From: Branchiostoma belcheri
Lineage: Eukaryota > Chordata > Leptocardii > Amphioxiformes > Branchiostomatidae
Direction of reading: 5' to 3'
DNA: 64,000 nt
Assembly (NCBI RefSeq): GCF_001625305.1
Contig: NW_017804476.1
Coordinates: 267,276-331,275, forward strand
The notes beneath the pieces were generated by a model. The model was given only the letters and a program-made list of their open reading frames with translations. It was not told where the DNA came from and ran no database searches. This document shows positions 55,088-64,000 of this stretch, piece after piece. Each line of letters opens with the position of its first letter. Within the stretch, counting starts at the first letter, position 1. The position numbers and the translations under genes are program-made.

Positions 55088-55500
55088 CATGGGGTCGTGT
55101 GGCGTAAATGGCATAGCGTGTTCGGCTCATTACCAAGAGGTCCCGGGTTCGAATCCTACTCGTGTCACCGATCTTGCGCCCTTGGGAAAGGCACTTAACT
55201 CGACTTTCCTCACTTCACTCAGGTGGAAATGAGTATCTAGCTTCGGTTAGGGACGTCCCTCGGATAGGACGTTAAATGGAGGTCCCGTGTTTGTGGAGAG
55301 CCATACCCCAAGCACGTAAAGAACCCACCACACTTATGAGTTCCACCATGGTTCCACTTATCGAAAAGAGTAGGGGTCCTTCCCGGTGTGAGTGGTTCAA
55401 ACCTTACACTCCGGTCTTACGCAGCTTGTACTTACATGTGCAAAACTGGTGTGTTACGACTGAAGGCGGTTTAGCTGTTATGCGAAACAAACAAGTCAAG
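55088..55500 (+). mobile_element. long tRNA-derived SINE with LINE-like tail
   Basis: Head GGGTCGTGTGGCGTAAATGG and GGGTTCGAATCC; body with GGACGTTAAATGGAGGTCCC and ACGTAAAGAACCCACCACAC. The tail, AACTGGTGTGTTACGACTGA then AGGCGGTTTAGCTGTTATG, aligns with the 3' end of the LINE at 8905-9238. Confidence 0.85.
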
Positions 55501-55651
55501 AGCATTAGATTTGAATTTTAGAGCCAGTACAATTCACGATGCTACATATACGTATCGGACGACTTATTCTTCATGGCAGTAGGAATGAAAATCCTTCAAA
55601 GCAACTACAGAGGCAGGGCCCTCATACTTGGTCCTCTTGGTAACTTGTCAC

Positions 55652-55819
55652 TAGCTTCTACCAGGCTTGGGGAGGCGGCTGGAAAGAGTAGAAATCGGCA
55701 GAACTGTTCTCTCAACGGACAAACTCCCTTGGCATGCTTATCCCTAGGCATGCTTATCTCTCTATTTGGCCGATTTCTACTCTTTCCAGCGGCCGCCTCC
55801 CCAAGCCTGGTAGAGGCTA
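55652..55819. mobile_element. TAGCCTCTACCAGGC hairpin MITE (copy 5)
   Basis: Ends TAGCTTCTACCAGGC and GCCTGGTAGAGGCTA. Exact 9-bp target duplications ACTTGTCAC at 55643-55651 and 55820-55828. Confidence 0.94.
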
Positions 55820-55828
55820 ACTTGTCAC

Positions 55829-56345
55829 TAGAGACTGCGCAGTTGGTTGTCGGCCTTTGGACATGGATTTATGATTTTTCATTCCTTTTTCCAATTTGGG
55901 TCCATCGATCACTTCAAGAATTTGCCCCCGTCGAATTTCCTTTTGTTCAACACTGGAGACTTCAAAATTCCTGGGCGGAAGAATACACAAACAGGCTTTT
56001 GTTTCACCTGCACACCTGCGGCCCGGACCGCACCACCGCAATCATCCGCGCTTGGTTGATTAAGCTGTTTATCACACAGTCCTGTAATAACTCGTATTTG
56101 CACGGATTCAATATTTGGGAGGTTGTTCATTTAGGAAGCTTATTTGCTCGACCCTTCTTCGAGGTCGTGTTGTTTTTTCTTCTTCTTCCCACCTGTGTGT
56201 GTCAGTGACAACCTGTGTCCTAAATATGACAAGTACGTGGCTCGTATGACGGGGTATATTCACACCTTGTCAGTAAGTTTACCTGTGGAGGGTATACTAG
56301 TAGTAGCACGACTTCCGACGTGAGGGCAGGTGTACGATACGTAAC
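55829..56345. other. intergenic; open frame continuing from the MITE
   Basis: A frame of 211 codons (55573-56208) runs through the MITE and on. The part after it is rich in Trp and Phe with no recognisable domain. I do not call it a gene. Confidence 0.4.
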
Positions 56346-56740
56346 TAACTACTAAGTACCTAACACCAGCTTAGAAAAGAACAAGAAATAGCCATGCCTT
56401 CAGGTACCAGAGTTATCAGCCAAGGATTGAGGTGTTCAAACGCATTCTTTCCTAGAACTATCGCAGAGTGGAACTCGCTGTCACCAAGTACAGTAGGGGC
56501 ATTGTCATTAGATAGCTTTAAACAATTTAGATGTTAATGGGTTAGGTGTTCATGAGTTAGATGTTCAATAGCCTGGATGCCAGACCCAAAGCACACTGGA
56601 CACAAAATATCTCAGTGTGCAAGGAGATATTTTGTGTCCAGTGTGCTTTGGGTCTGGCATCCAATCTAGATGTTCAAGGGTTAGGTGTAACAACTCGTTC
56701 GGTGTGATGTAGCCATCTGCTGCCCAGATACAGATACAGA
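56346..56740 (+). mobile_element. LINE ORF2 end, interrupted by a palindrome
   Basis: AACTACTAAGTACCTAACAC to GTGGAACTCGCTGTCACCAA aligns with 8905-9238; the frame is broken. The MITE at 56569 splits it. It ends in CAGATACAGATACAGATAC. Confidence 0.8.
56569..56668. mobile_element. TAGCCTGGATGCC palindromic MITE in a LINE
   Basis: 100-bp hairpin; right end varied to GGCATCCAATCTA. Exact 9-bp target duplications GATGTTCAA at 56560-56568 and 56669-56677. Confidence 0.94.
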
Positions 56741-57006
56741 TACGAAAAGAAAGCTTAATATTCTTCCGTATGGAACAATATACTTGTACTGATTGATATT
56801 TTGATATCATATCTCAAAACATATCTTCATCGTGCAATACTCGTACTTTAAAATAGTGTCCGTGTCAGTTCATGTAGCCCTGCATATATATTATTATATA
56901 TATTACTCAGTCTATAACATTTTTACCATAGCGTATTCTTACCCAATATAACATTCGTTGAGTACTGCTGCCTGTCTCCTTGTCGGTTTCAGTTAGAATA
57001 CCATTA

Positions 57007-57110
57007 ATGAATGGATGAATGAATGAATGAATGAATGAATGAATGAATGAATGAATGAATGAATGAATGAATGAATGAATGAATGAATGAATGAATGAAT
57101 GAATTAATGA
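57007..57110. repeat. GAAT microsatellite at a LINE tail
   Basis: About 25 units of GAAT directly beside the LINE 3' end at 57111, so it probably grew from the LINE's TTCA-type tail. Confidence 0.97.
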
Positions 57111-57355
57111 ATGAAGACCTTTATTGTACGCAAATACCCACTGCCTGGGTTCAGTACAGGTCACAGAAAAGACGTCACAGTTTGCAATGAATATATACAA
57201 TGTACAAGCTAGTGCTAATTCTATGTACTATGGACATATAGTCTAATAATTACGATAATTTGGCTTCTTCTCGCTTCTTAGTAATAATGTAGATATAAGT
57301 ACAGATGTGTTTTATGATCGAAGGTTTGTCTAAAGCCATTAGAAATATGAACTAA
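57111..57355 (-). mobile_element. LINE 3' region (GAAGACCTTTATTG tail)
   Basis: Near-identical to 23342-23603, with a 4-bp insertion CTGC after CCCA and small deletions. Coding sequence is not recognisable. Confidence 0.85.
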
Positions 57356-58069
57356 TCTGTGTTGCTAAGATGTATTAATAGTATCTCTAACAATTCCGCC
57401 TTCAAGACTTAAATTTCAAAGTCTATTTTCAAGTTTAAAAGTTGTGGTCAAATAGTGTTTCTCTCTCTTGACATGGTGACGCTAGGCATGTGACCCAAGA
57501 ACTGTGTTAATTGGAATATGCTTCTTTCCCACTTTTGATCTTTTACCCGTTTTTATCTCTTAATGTGTACTCCAAGCGAGGAGAATTTTCAAGTGGTTAT
57601 TCACTTTTCCGCTGATAAGACAAGTGTCGTTATTTTTGGACGTCTGTCATCAACGTTATCAGTAGTTATTTGCGACGTTATCATTGTTATCAGGCAATGT
57701 TTATCGCCATGAGTATATGTTTGTTAGTTTGGTCGTAGATATAGGGACACAAGTATATACTGACTTAAACATTGACAGTCGTAGGAACTAGTAGGAACTA
57801 GTAGGAACTAGTGAAGTGTAAACGCTGAAATGATATGAAATTTCAATTGGAAATAATAAGAGGAATCTGCACTATGATAATGTTTTTTTCTGTCGAGAAT
57901 CGTGATGCTTAAGTGTTGTCGTAATTAATTATCTTGGGGATCACAAAGGTGAGCCAAATATTTGTACACTATCTAATATTGAGTGTTAGATTCATCACCT
58001 GTATCTATATGATAAGGCTGTTTTAGGAATAGTTACTGAGGCTTCCACATCTTCTGTGAACATCAGTTA
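57356..58069. other. intergenic, nothing recognised
   Basis: Only a triplicated TAGGAACTAG at 57782-57811 stands out. Confidence 0.4.
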
Positions 58070-58345
58070 TTACCTTCGCCAAGAAGGTTATGTTTCCAGA
58101 GGCGTTCGTGTGTGTGTCTGTGTGTCTGTAAACACGATAACTTGAGAAGGCTTGAATAGATTGAGTTGATATTTGGTAGGTGGGTAGGTCTTGATGTGAC
58201 CTGGAAATGATGAGATTTTGGGCCCCCTAGCGGCTTGTTATGGTACTGCAGCTGAACTTTCTGTTTTGATATCTCATGATATCTCATGATATAGACATGG
58301 TAGGATCACGAAATTTGGATGATAGGTAGCTCTTGTGCTGTAATC
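58070..58345. mobile_element. dispersed repeat beginning TTACCTTCGCCAAGAAGG
   Basis: TTACCTTCGCCAAGAAGGTT then GAGGCGTTCGTGTG, ACTTGAGAAGGCTTG and GGCCCCCTAGCGGC. From memory, this start is a common interspersed repeat of marine invertebrates; class not determined. Confidence 0.45.
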
Positions 58346-58354
58346 ATAGTACGA

Positions 58355-58470
58355 TGCTAAACTTTATTCCAACATAAAGGTGCATAGAGATCAATATATG
58401 GGTACATAGGTAGTACATAGAGAGCAATAGCCCTTTAAATTTCCCCGCCACAAAAGTTACAAGTCATTTC
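58355..58470 (-). mobile_element. possible LINE tail
   Basis: On + AAACTTTATTCCAACATAAA, the complement of a GTTGGAATAAAG tail. The SINEs here end in a similar ATGTTGGAATA. Confidence 0.45.
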
Positions 58471-58616
58471 AGCATGATATAGCCAGTTGCTGCATTTTTG
58501 TTCCGCTTTTACCAGTTGCTGAATTTCTTTTCTGTATTATAACTTAATCAGCTGTCAACAAACGAGAGAAAAACGTAGTAGAGATGGAGTTTTGTGACTC
58601 GCCAGATCAAGCAAAT

Positions 58617-58858
58617 GGGTCGTGTGGTGTAACGACAGAGCGTTCGGCTCGGAACCAAGAGGTCCCGAGTTCGAATCCTACCTTGCCACCGATCTTGTGC
58701 CCTTGGGAAGGCACTTATCAAAGGAATTTCCTCACTTATGTGAAAATTAGTATGTCCGTTTTCCGTGCGTTTGTCTGCTTTGTTGTCAGCATAAAATAAG
58801 TTGAAAAAACTGTGTGAAAAAAAGAGTGTCTCTTGTGATAAATGTTGGAATAGAAAGC
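58617..58858 (+). mobile_element. tRNA-derived SINE
   Basis: Head GGGTCGTGTGGTGTAACGAC, B box GAGTTCGAATCCTACC, then CTTGGGAAGGCACTTA; tail AATGTTGGAATAGAAA. Confidence 0.88.
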
Positions 58859-58927
58859 AAAGACCAATGCTAAGATATAATATCTCCTTACAACATCGCC
58901 TTGGTAATACCATTGCTACGATAGCAT

Positions 58928-59135
58928 TTTTTTATACCAACATTTCATGACTAGACATTGTGACGGCACACTCAAGTTATATCAACTTATTTTATGCCGT
59001 CACCAACGCAAATACAGGATAAATACGGAACAGGAAAATACTCATTTTCAGTTGAGGAAAGTCGTGTAAACTAAAAGTGCCTTTCCCAATGCACGTTACA
59101 CGGTGCCATGTCCGGATTCGAACTCGGGACCTGAC
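58928..59135 (-). mobile_element. tRNA-derived SINE, head truncated
   Basis: On + ACCAACATTTCATGACTAGA through GATTCGAACTCGGGACCT; it ends just after the B box, so the A-box part is lost. Confidence 0.85.
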
Positions 59136-59371
59136 GGAACCGTTTGAGCAGACGTGTCGACCCTCCAGTGTTGAGACAGGATAATCATTGGATCAATATT
59201 TGTGGTTCCCCCTCTTCAGTTCTCGCCCAGGGCCCGCAGCTGGCAGTTATTGCCGCTCGCTGTACGTGTTGACCCGTGTTTACCTGCTCCCCTACCTGCG
59301 CTCAGGTGTGCCACACGGTGGGTTCATTGATCTTGTCCTCCTGGTGACGTCGCTTGACCTTTTGACACGAC

Positions 59372-59635
59372 GTATCTTTTTTTTTATTCCTACAATTCAC
59401 GACAACACATAGTGACGATCAGTGACGGCACATTCAACACGGCACATTCTCAATCTATTTTTATGCTGCCACCAACGCAGACCAACACATACTCGTTTTC
59501 ACCAGAGCAGAGTTAAGTGGGGAAAATCGTGTTAAGTGCCTTCCCAAGGGCGCAAGGTTGGCATGGCATGGCAGGATTCGAACTCGGGACCTCTTGGTTC
59601 CGAGCCGAACGCTCTGTCGTTACGCCACACGACCT
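59372..59635 (-). mobile_element. tRNA-derived SINE (first of a pair)
   Basis: Poly-T start on +, B-box complement GATTCGAACTCGGGACC and end CGTTACGCCACACGACC. Directly followed by another SINE in the same orientation. Confidence 0.88.
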
Positions 59636-59638
59636 CAC

Positions 59639-59894
59639 TTTTTTTTTTAAATTCCAACATGTAATCACCAGACGTGGTGACGACACACTCAAGTTTTTTC
59701 AACTTATATTAATGCCGCCACCAACACAGGGGACAAATACATGACAGGACAATACTCATTTACACCTGAGCTAAGTGAGGAAAGTCGTGTAAAGTGCCTT
59801 TCCCAAGGGCACAAGATCGGTGGCATGTCAGGACTCGAACCCGGGACTCTTAGTTCCGAGTCACGCACTCTGCCGCTACGCCACACGACCCCAC
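59639..59894 (-). mobile_element. tRNA-derived SINE (second of a pair)
   Basis: Nearly identical to 14510-14763 and, inverted, to 60395-60648 (CACCGATCTTGTGCCC, GTGTAAATGAGTATTGTCC as complements). Confidence 0.9.
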
Positions 59895-60169
59895 ATTGAT
59901 CTTGTCCTGGTGACGACGTCGCTTGAACTTGACCTTTTGACACGACTTATCTGTGAAGTCGTTCAATGATAACGCATAGTGTCCAGGACAAAACGATTTT
60001 TCTGACGTAGACACTGATCTAGTTTTGTTGTCTTCGCAAAGATTTATGAATGTTATGATTCATGAATGTGTTGTCCACGCCAACAGGACCTCTAGATCTG
60101 ATGGCCACTGATATACTAACGGCTATAAAATGAACTTGATGTGTACATCCACGTTTTTATATTAATTAG

Positions 60170-60300
60170 AAGGTTTATTGCAAATCCATTGCAGGGCTAA
60201 TTACAAGGACATGACAAAATAATAAAAAGATGATATTTTTTATATAAATGATACTTTTGATATAGTTATTGTTGGGTTCGATTTAATTTCTGTGTGGAGT
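60170..60300 (-). mobile_element. LINE tail (TTTGCAATAAACTT family)
   Basis: On + AGGTTTATTGCAAATCCATT then GGGCTAATTACAAGG, aligned with the tail at 40555. Short and diverged. Confidence 0.65.
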
Positions 60301-60394
60301 AGATACAGCAATGCACTGCCATTTTCACTAGTGAAGAACTTCAGTATGTACGCGTGTATATAGTGCATTTACCCACTAGGTGCGACTTGAAGTC

Positions 60395-60648
60395 GTGGGA
60401 TCGTGTGGCGTGGCGGCAGAGTGCGCGACTCGGAACTTAGAGTCCCGGGTTCGAGTCCTGACATGCCACCGATCTTGTGCCCTTGGGAAAGGCACTTTAC
60501 ACGGCTTTCCTCACTTCGCACAGGTGTAAATGAGTATTGTCCTGTCATGTATTTGTCCCCTGTGTTGGTGGCGGCATTAATATAAGTTGAAAAAACTTGA
60601 GTGTGTCGTCACCATGTCTGGTGATTACATGTTGGAATAAAAAAAAAA
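60395..60648 (+). mobile_element. tRNA-derived SINE, complete
   Basis: Head GGGATCGTGTGGCGTGGCGG, B box GGGTTCGAGTCC, tail TGATTACATGTTGGAATAAA with an A run. Best single example of the short SINE type here. Confidence 0.92.
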
Positions 60649-60998
60649 GACTTGAAGTCAGAACATACCAGCGTAAGCATTATATCTCTGGGTATATTGT
60701 AGCATAGATGATTTGTACCGTGGCCAGTCGTCTTGTACAACATTGTGCACGGAAGGTATTAGATCACATAGAAAACACACACCTATGGAAAAAAATGTAA
60801 TCTAAATATTTGCGCCGTATCTCTGATCTTGGTAATCACAAAACACACAATTCAAAATACGTCACGGCACTTGACCGTTGACCTACAGGTGCAAGGTGCT
60901 GTAAAAAGTTGCATTCCAACATGAACAGTTGTATTCCAACGTAGGAGTAAGAGGGCGAGGATATTTCAAAATTTGGGTGTGTATGAAGATAAACATCA

Positions 60999-61517
60999 TA
61001 AGGCCACAGCAAGTAAATTTCATGGATGACGTCCTTTGGAGACCCTAAATCTAATGCGAGAGGGCGAAAAAAAAGAAGGCGGGCCCAAAAAAACAAGATT
61101 CCTATATTTTGAAATTTTGACATCATGAACCCTGTTAAACAAGAAATGACACCTATATGGTGCTAACTTTACTGCCAACTATTACAGCATCAATTTGTCA
61201 CTAAAACAACTTTAAAAAGGGAAAGTTTTTAGTCATTGTACAAATGGTTTTGATTCCGTGGGAACGTATAAAAGGAATAAAATACATCACTGCATCAAAG
61301 TAAAAGTAAAAAAGTAAATTAGAGCCTTGTTTTGTCCCCTCTCTTAATGTTTACCTGCCATATACGTTCCAGCATGGTAAGGCATGCCATTTTGTCCATT
61401 TTTTAAAAGTTGACCACCGTCAAAAGGCAACAAAATTTCTTTTTTTTTTCTTCTAAAATCAGGCGAAAATCAATGCGCGCGCGGATGTCATCCATAAAAA
61501 TTACTTGTTGTGGCCTA
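60999..61517. mobile_element. AGGCCACAGCAAGTAA element, about 519 bp, best copy
   Basis: Ends TAAGGCCACAGCAAGTAAAT and ATTACTTGTTGTGGCCTA with ATGGATGACGTC or complement. The interior matches 14953-15463 in inverse. No coding part. From 60649 to 60998 and 61518 to 61775 nothing else is seen. Confidence 0.88.
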
Positions 61518-61791
61518 ATCAAAGTGTAAAGATTAGCATAGAAAAGCCCCCTTTGCAACTGTTGCAATGGAATAACCCTAAGGGCTAACACACGTACTCT
61601 AGATCTCCAGTCAGCTGTTAACTCCCAATGCTTGTGGTAAAGAAAACACCATAAATCTATAAAGATAACCAACTTCCTTTTCTGTTCCTGTTGTAACAAT
61701 GATTTAGGATCCTTTGTTTACAAGACCATATACTGAACACGTGTACAATATTATTTATTGAAGGACGCTGCTGACTAGAGGAATTCTTGTT

Positions 61792-61974
61792 TAAAGTTAA
61801 AACCTTTGGTCCAACACAAAAAATTCTCTCACCTAGAGCTTTCGACCAGTCACTCTGGTCTTCTTCAGTAGACTGACCCAGTGAAGCTTGTCACGTGGCT
61901 TCTTTGAAGTGTGACGTCAACACTGGGTCAAAGGTATCTGGCAGACGATGAACACAGATGAACTTTCATGATAG
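61792..61974. mobile_element. hairpin MITE, GAGCTTTCGACC type (copy 3)
   Basis: TTAAAGTTAAAACCTTTGGT then CTAGAGCTTTCGACCAGTC; the right arm is shortened. TAGAGGAATTCTTGTT (16 bp) occurs exactly on both sides (61776-61791 and 61975-61990). Confidence 0.82.
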
Positions 61975-61990
61975 TAGAGGAATTCTTGTT

Positions 61991-62479
61991 ATTGAATGAG
62001 CCCCTTAACCTTGGGTTGTTGTGAGTATGAAATAGACTCCGGTGCGTAACAGGTGACAATGCAATACTAGTTTGCAATTTTAGAAACACCCATCTGCAGT
62101 TTGCATTTTGCAGAGACATTTTTAATATTACTGAAGAAATAATTAACCTGCAATTTTGCAGACTGAAAAAAAATCAGGCTAGGGGTTCAATGGTGTTAAC
62201 TGAGATTTTGTGTTTACTACTGACTCTATAATATACAAATTAATTCGGCATGTACAATGTATTCTTCAGATTGCATGTACAATTATCCAGACTTTTAAGC
62301 GTGTATTTGTAGAATGTATTTCCGAATTGCAGACCAATTCTGCAATATAATATTGGAGAACACTAATAAAAGTATTTCTACCACTGACTTCAAACAATAT
62401 GATTTGAGGATGTGTTCATGACGTCTTGAATAATCAATCCTCCATGTCAGAACAAAAGCTAGACCGTATAATTATACGG
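61991..62479. other. intergenic, nothing recognised
   Basis: AT-rich sequence with the words TTTGCAGA and TGCAATTT recurring loosely (62080-62165). Confidence 0.4.
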
Positions 62480-63560
62480 TATCAGTTGTGTACCCCCCTC
62501 CCACCCCAACTTGAACTTCGCAGTACGTGATAAAAGTTAGACATGCAGGTAATAAGATACGCCAAAAAAGCAGTTACTCAAGCAACTGGATATGATTTTG
62601 GAAACGGTCAGACGTTTAATTTCAGCTAGCATCAACTAGCTTGTGACTGAGAGACCAGACATTATCATTAATAATAATTCATAATATTATTTAAACCTCT
62701 GGTCTCTCAGTCACTGACGAAAGCTAGTGGATGCTACCTGAAACGTCTGACTGTTTCCAAAATCATATCCAGTTGCTTCAGTAACTGCATTTTGGCGTAA
62801 CTTTGAAGTTCACTTGCATCGTTTCAAACGTATCTGTGAAGTGCAAAAATCAGGACATGGTGTAAGTTCAAAACCCCGAGTGTATGGAAGAAATATAAGC
62901 TTAGATAGGCTAGAGGGGAGTCCTTTTTTTTCAAAAGTAGACATGATGCGTACGTATCCGGTATCAGTTGTGTACCCCCCTCCCAACCTAACTTGAACTT
63001 CACTTGAATCGTTTCAAACGTATCTGCGAGTGCAAAAATCAGAACATGGTGTAAGTTCAAAACCCCGAGTGTATGGGAGAAATATAAGCTTAGATAGTCT
63101 GCAATAAAGGCTAGAGGGGAGTCTTTTTTTTTCAAAAGTAGACATGATGCGTACGTATCTGGTATCAGTTGTGTACCCCCTCCCAACCTAACTTGAAGTT
63201 CACTTGCATCGTTTCAAACGTATCTGCAAGGTGCAAAAATCAGGACATGGTGTAAGTTCAGAACCCCGAGTGTATGGAAGAAATATAATCTTAGATAGTC
63301 TGCAACAAAGCCTAGAGGGGAGTCTTTTTTTTTTTCAAAAGTAGACATGATGCGTACGTATCCGGTATCAGTTGTGTGGTACCCCCTACCAACCTAACTT
63401 GAACTTCACTTGAATCGTTTCAAACGTATCTGCGAGGTGCAAAAATCAGAACATGGTGTAACTTCAAAACCCCGAGTGTATGGAAGCTTAGATAATCTGC
63501 AACAAAGGCTAGAGGGGAGTTTTTTTTCAAAAGTAGACATGATGTGTACGTATCCGGAAA
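62480..63560. repeat. tandem array, about 190-206 bp unit, 4 copies plus a partial
   Basis: CACTTG.ATCGTTTCAAACG begins units at 62811, 63001, 63201 and 63407. Each has AACATGGTGTAA-like, CCCCGAGTGTATGG, AGTAGACATGATGCGTACG and GTATCAGTTGTGTACCCCC. A partial unit end lies at 62480-62530, left of the hairpin. Confidence 0.93.
62557..62800. mobile_element. TACGCCAAAA hairpin element inside a tandem array
   Basis: Arms of about 110 bp: TACGCCAAAAAAGCAGTTAC, GCAACTGGATATGATTTTGG and AACGGTCAGACGTTT with complements; inner GACTGAGAGACCAGA. Loop AT-rich. Only one copy in the window. Confidence 0.85.
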
Positions 63561-64000
63561 CCTACCACTTGTTCTGGCTGTATAACCGTGCCAATAGTCT
63601 GGGGCCAGCGGCGGAACAAATGATACCACACCGGCTACAGCTGACTCACGTCTGTAGGAGGGCCGTCTGCTGTCTTCCTACTCGGCAAAGTTTAACGGTC
63701 GACTTGCCCTTTGAGTTGGGAACTTACACGGTATTATTTCCCCTGTCTGTCTGGTCGTGTGTTGTCATGTTTCCGAAGTTTTTGACGCGCGTCTGGGACC
63801 GAGTTGGCAGTCTGGTGATTTGTATCTCAGTGATTTCAAACCTGTCACTAGACTGCAAATGTTGGTTAACTGAATTTAAGTCTTGATGCTTTATAAAAAT
63901 TTAAGACCATCTTCCTCCAGACCAGTCTAAGCTGTTTTGTACGATAAATTACTTTTTAATGATCCTGCAAAGTTTAATTTGACGGAATTTGGCGGTAGTC
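63561..64000. other. window end, no gene recognised
   Basis: Open frame on + to 63886 continues from the tandem array; after the array it has no recognisable domain. Confidence 0.4.

Noticed and set aside
55573-56208. Longest open frame, 211 codons
   Set aside because: The first third runs through a hairpin MITE with intact target duplications. The rest has no domain and a Phe/Trp/Leu-rich composition without homologue that I know.
56907-57200. HSFIHSFIH repeat frame
   Set aside because: Translation of a GAAT microsatellite at a LINE tail.
58617-58690. Possible tRNA gene with A and B boxes
   Set aside because: No full cloverleaf or acceptor stem. Body and tail identify it as a SINE; the same holds for 55088, 60395 and the minus-strand copies.
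60403-60585. Open frame repeated almost identically at 14570-14752 and 59704-59943 (opposite strand)
   Set aside because: All three are translations of the same SINE; the similarity comes from the repeat.
1-64000. LTR retrotransposons, Polintons or other capsid-bearing elements
   Set aside because: No long terminal direct repeats, integrase, capsid, envelope or protein-primed polymerase motifs were recognised.

Overview
This window is animal nuclear DNA, most likely from a lancelet (Branchiostoma). The grounds are two spliced exons of a deuterostome-like METTL6 gene, a dense mix of short 5'-truncated LINE tails, tRNA-derived SINEs and many families of hairpin MITEs, and two 20-N scaffold gaps. 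The species call is an inference from gene and repeat style; no search was run. I saw no bacterial genes, operons, CRISPR arrays, LTR retrotransposons or complete transposase genes.

Layout: 1-10.6 kb is the 3' end of METTL6 on the + strand, a tRNA-Ser 3-methylcytidine methyltransferase. It has one exon at 3174-3315, a 6.6-kb intron and the terminal exon at 9917-10152, with an AATAAA signal at 10609. Both introns are packed with mobile elements. From about 10.7 kb to the end (about 53 kb) I find no exon I can defend. This stretch is intergenic, or intron of genes whose exons I cannot recognise, and it is built from layered repeats.

The repeats sort into recurring families, named here by their ends. 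(1) TAGCCTGG, TAGCCTCTACC and TAGTCTCC hairpin elements, most with exact 8-9 bp target duplications. (2) AGGGCCTGCAAG elements with 8-bp target duplications, hAT-like, filled with reiterated short words. (3) TACTCTCCAAGCAGAGG fold-back elements. (4) AAAGGCATTCAATG elements of about 360 bp. (5) AGGCCACA elements of two subtypes. (6) Hairpins built on GAGCTTTCGACCAGTC. (7) GTAGCCAGG elements. LINE remnants keep only the end of ORF2 plus the 3' tail. SINEs show A/B-box-like 5' parts, and one SINE carries a 3' tail resembling that of a local LINE. Tandem arrays (20-21 bp, 25 bp, 50-55 bp, about 128 bp, about 140 bp, about 190-200 bp and about 300 bp) fill much of the rest.

The most interesting biology is the layered mobile-element architecture. 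There are perfect palindromes inserted into other palindromes with intact target duplications, a 678-bp fold-back element made of inverted minisatellite arrays, and element families that share ends but carry different internal word repeats. Insertions within insertions give a readable relative order of events.
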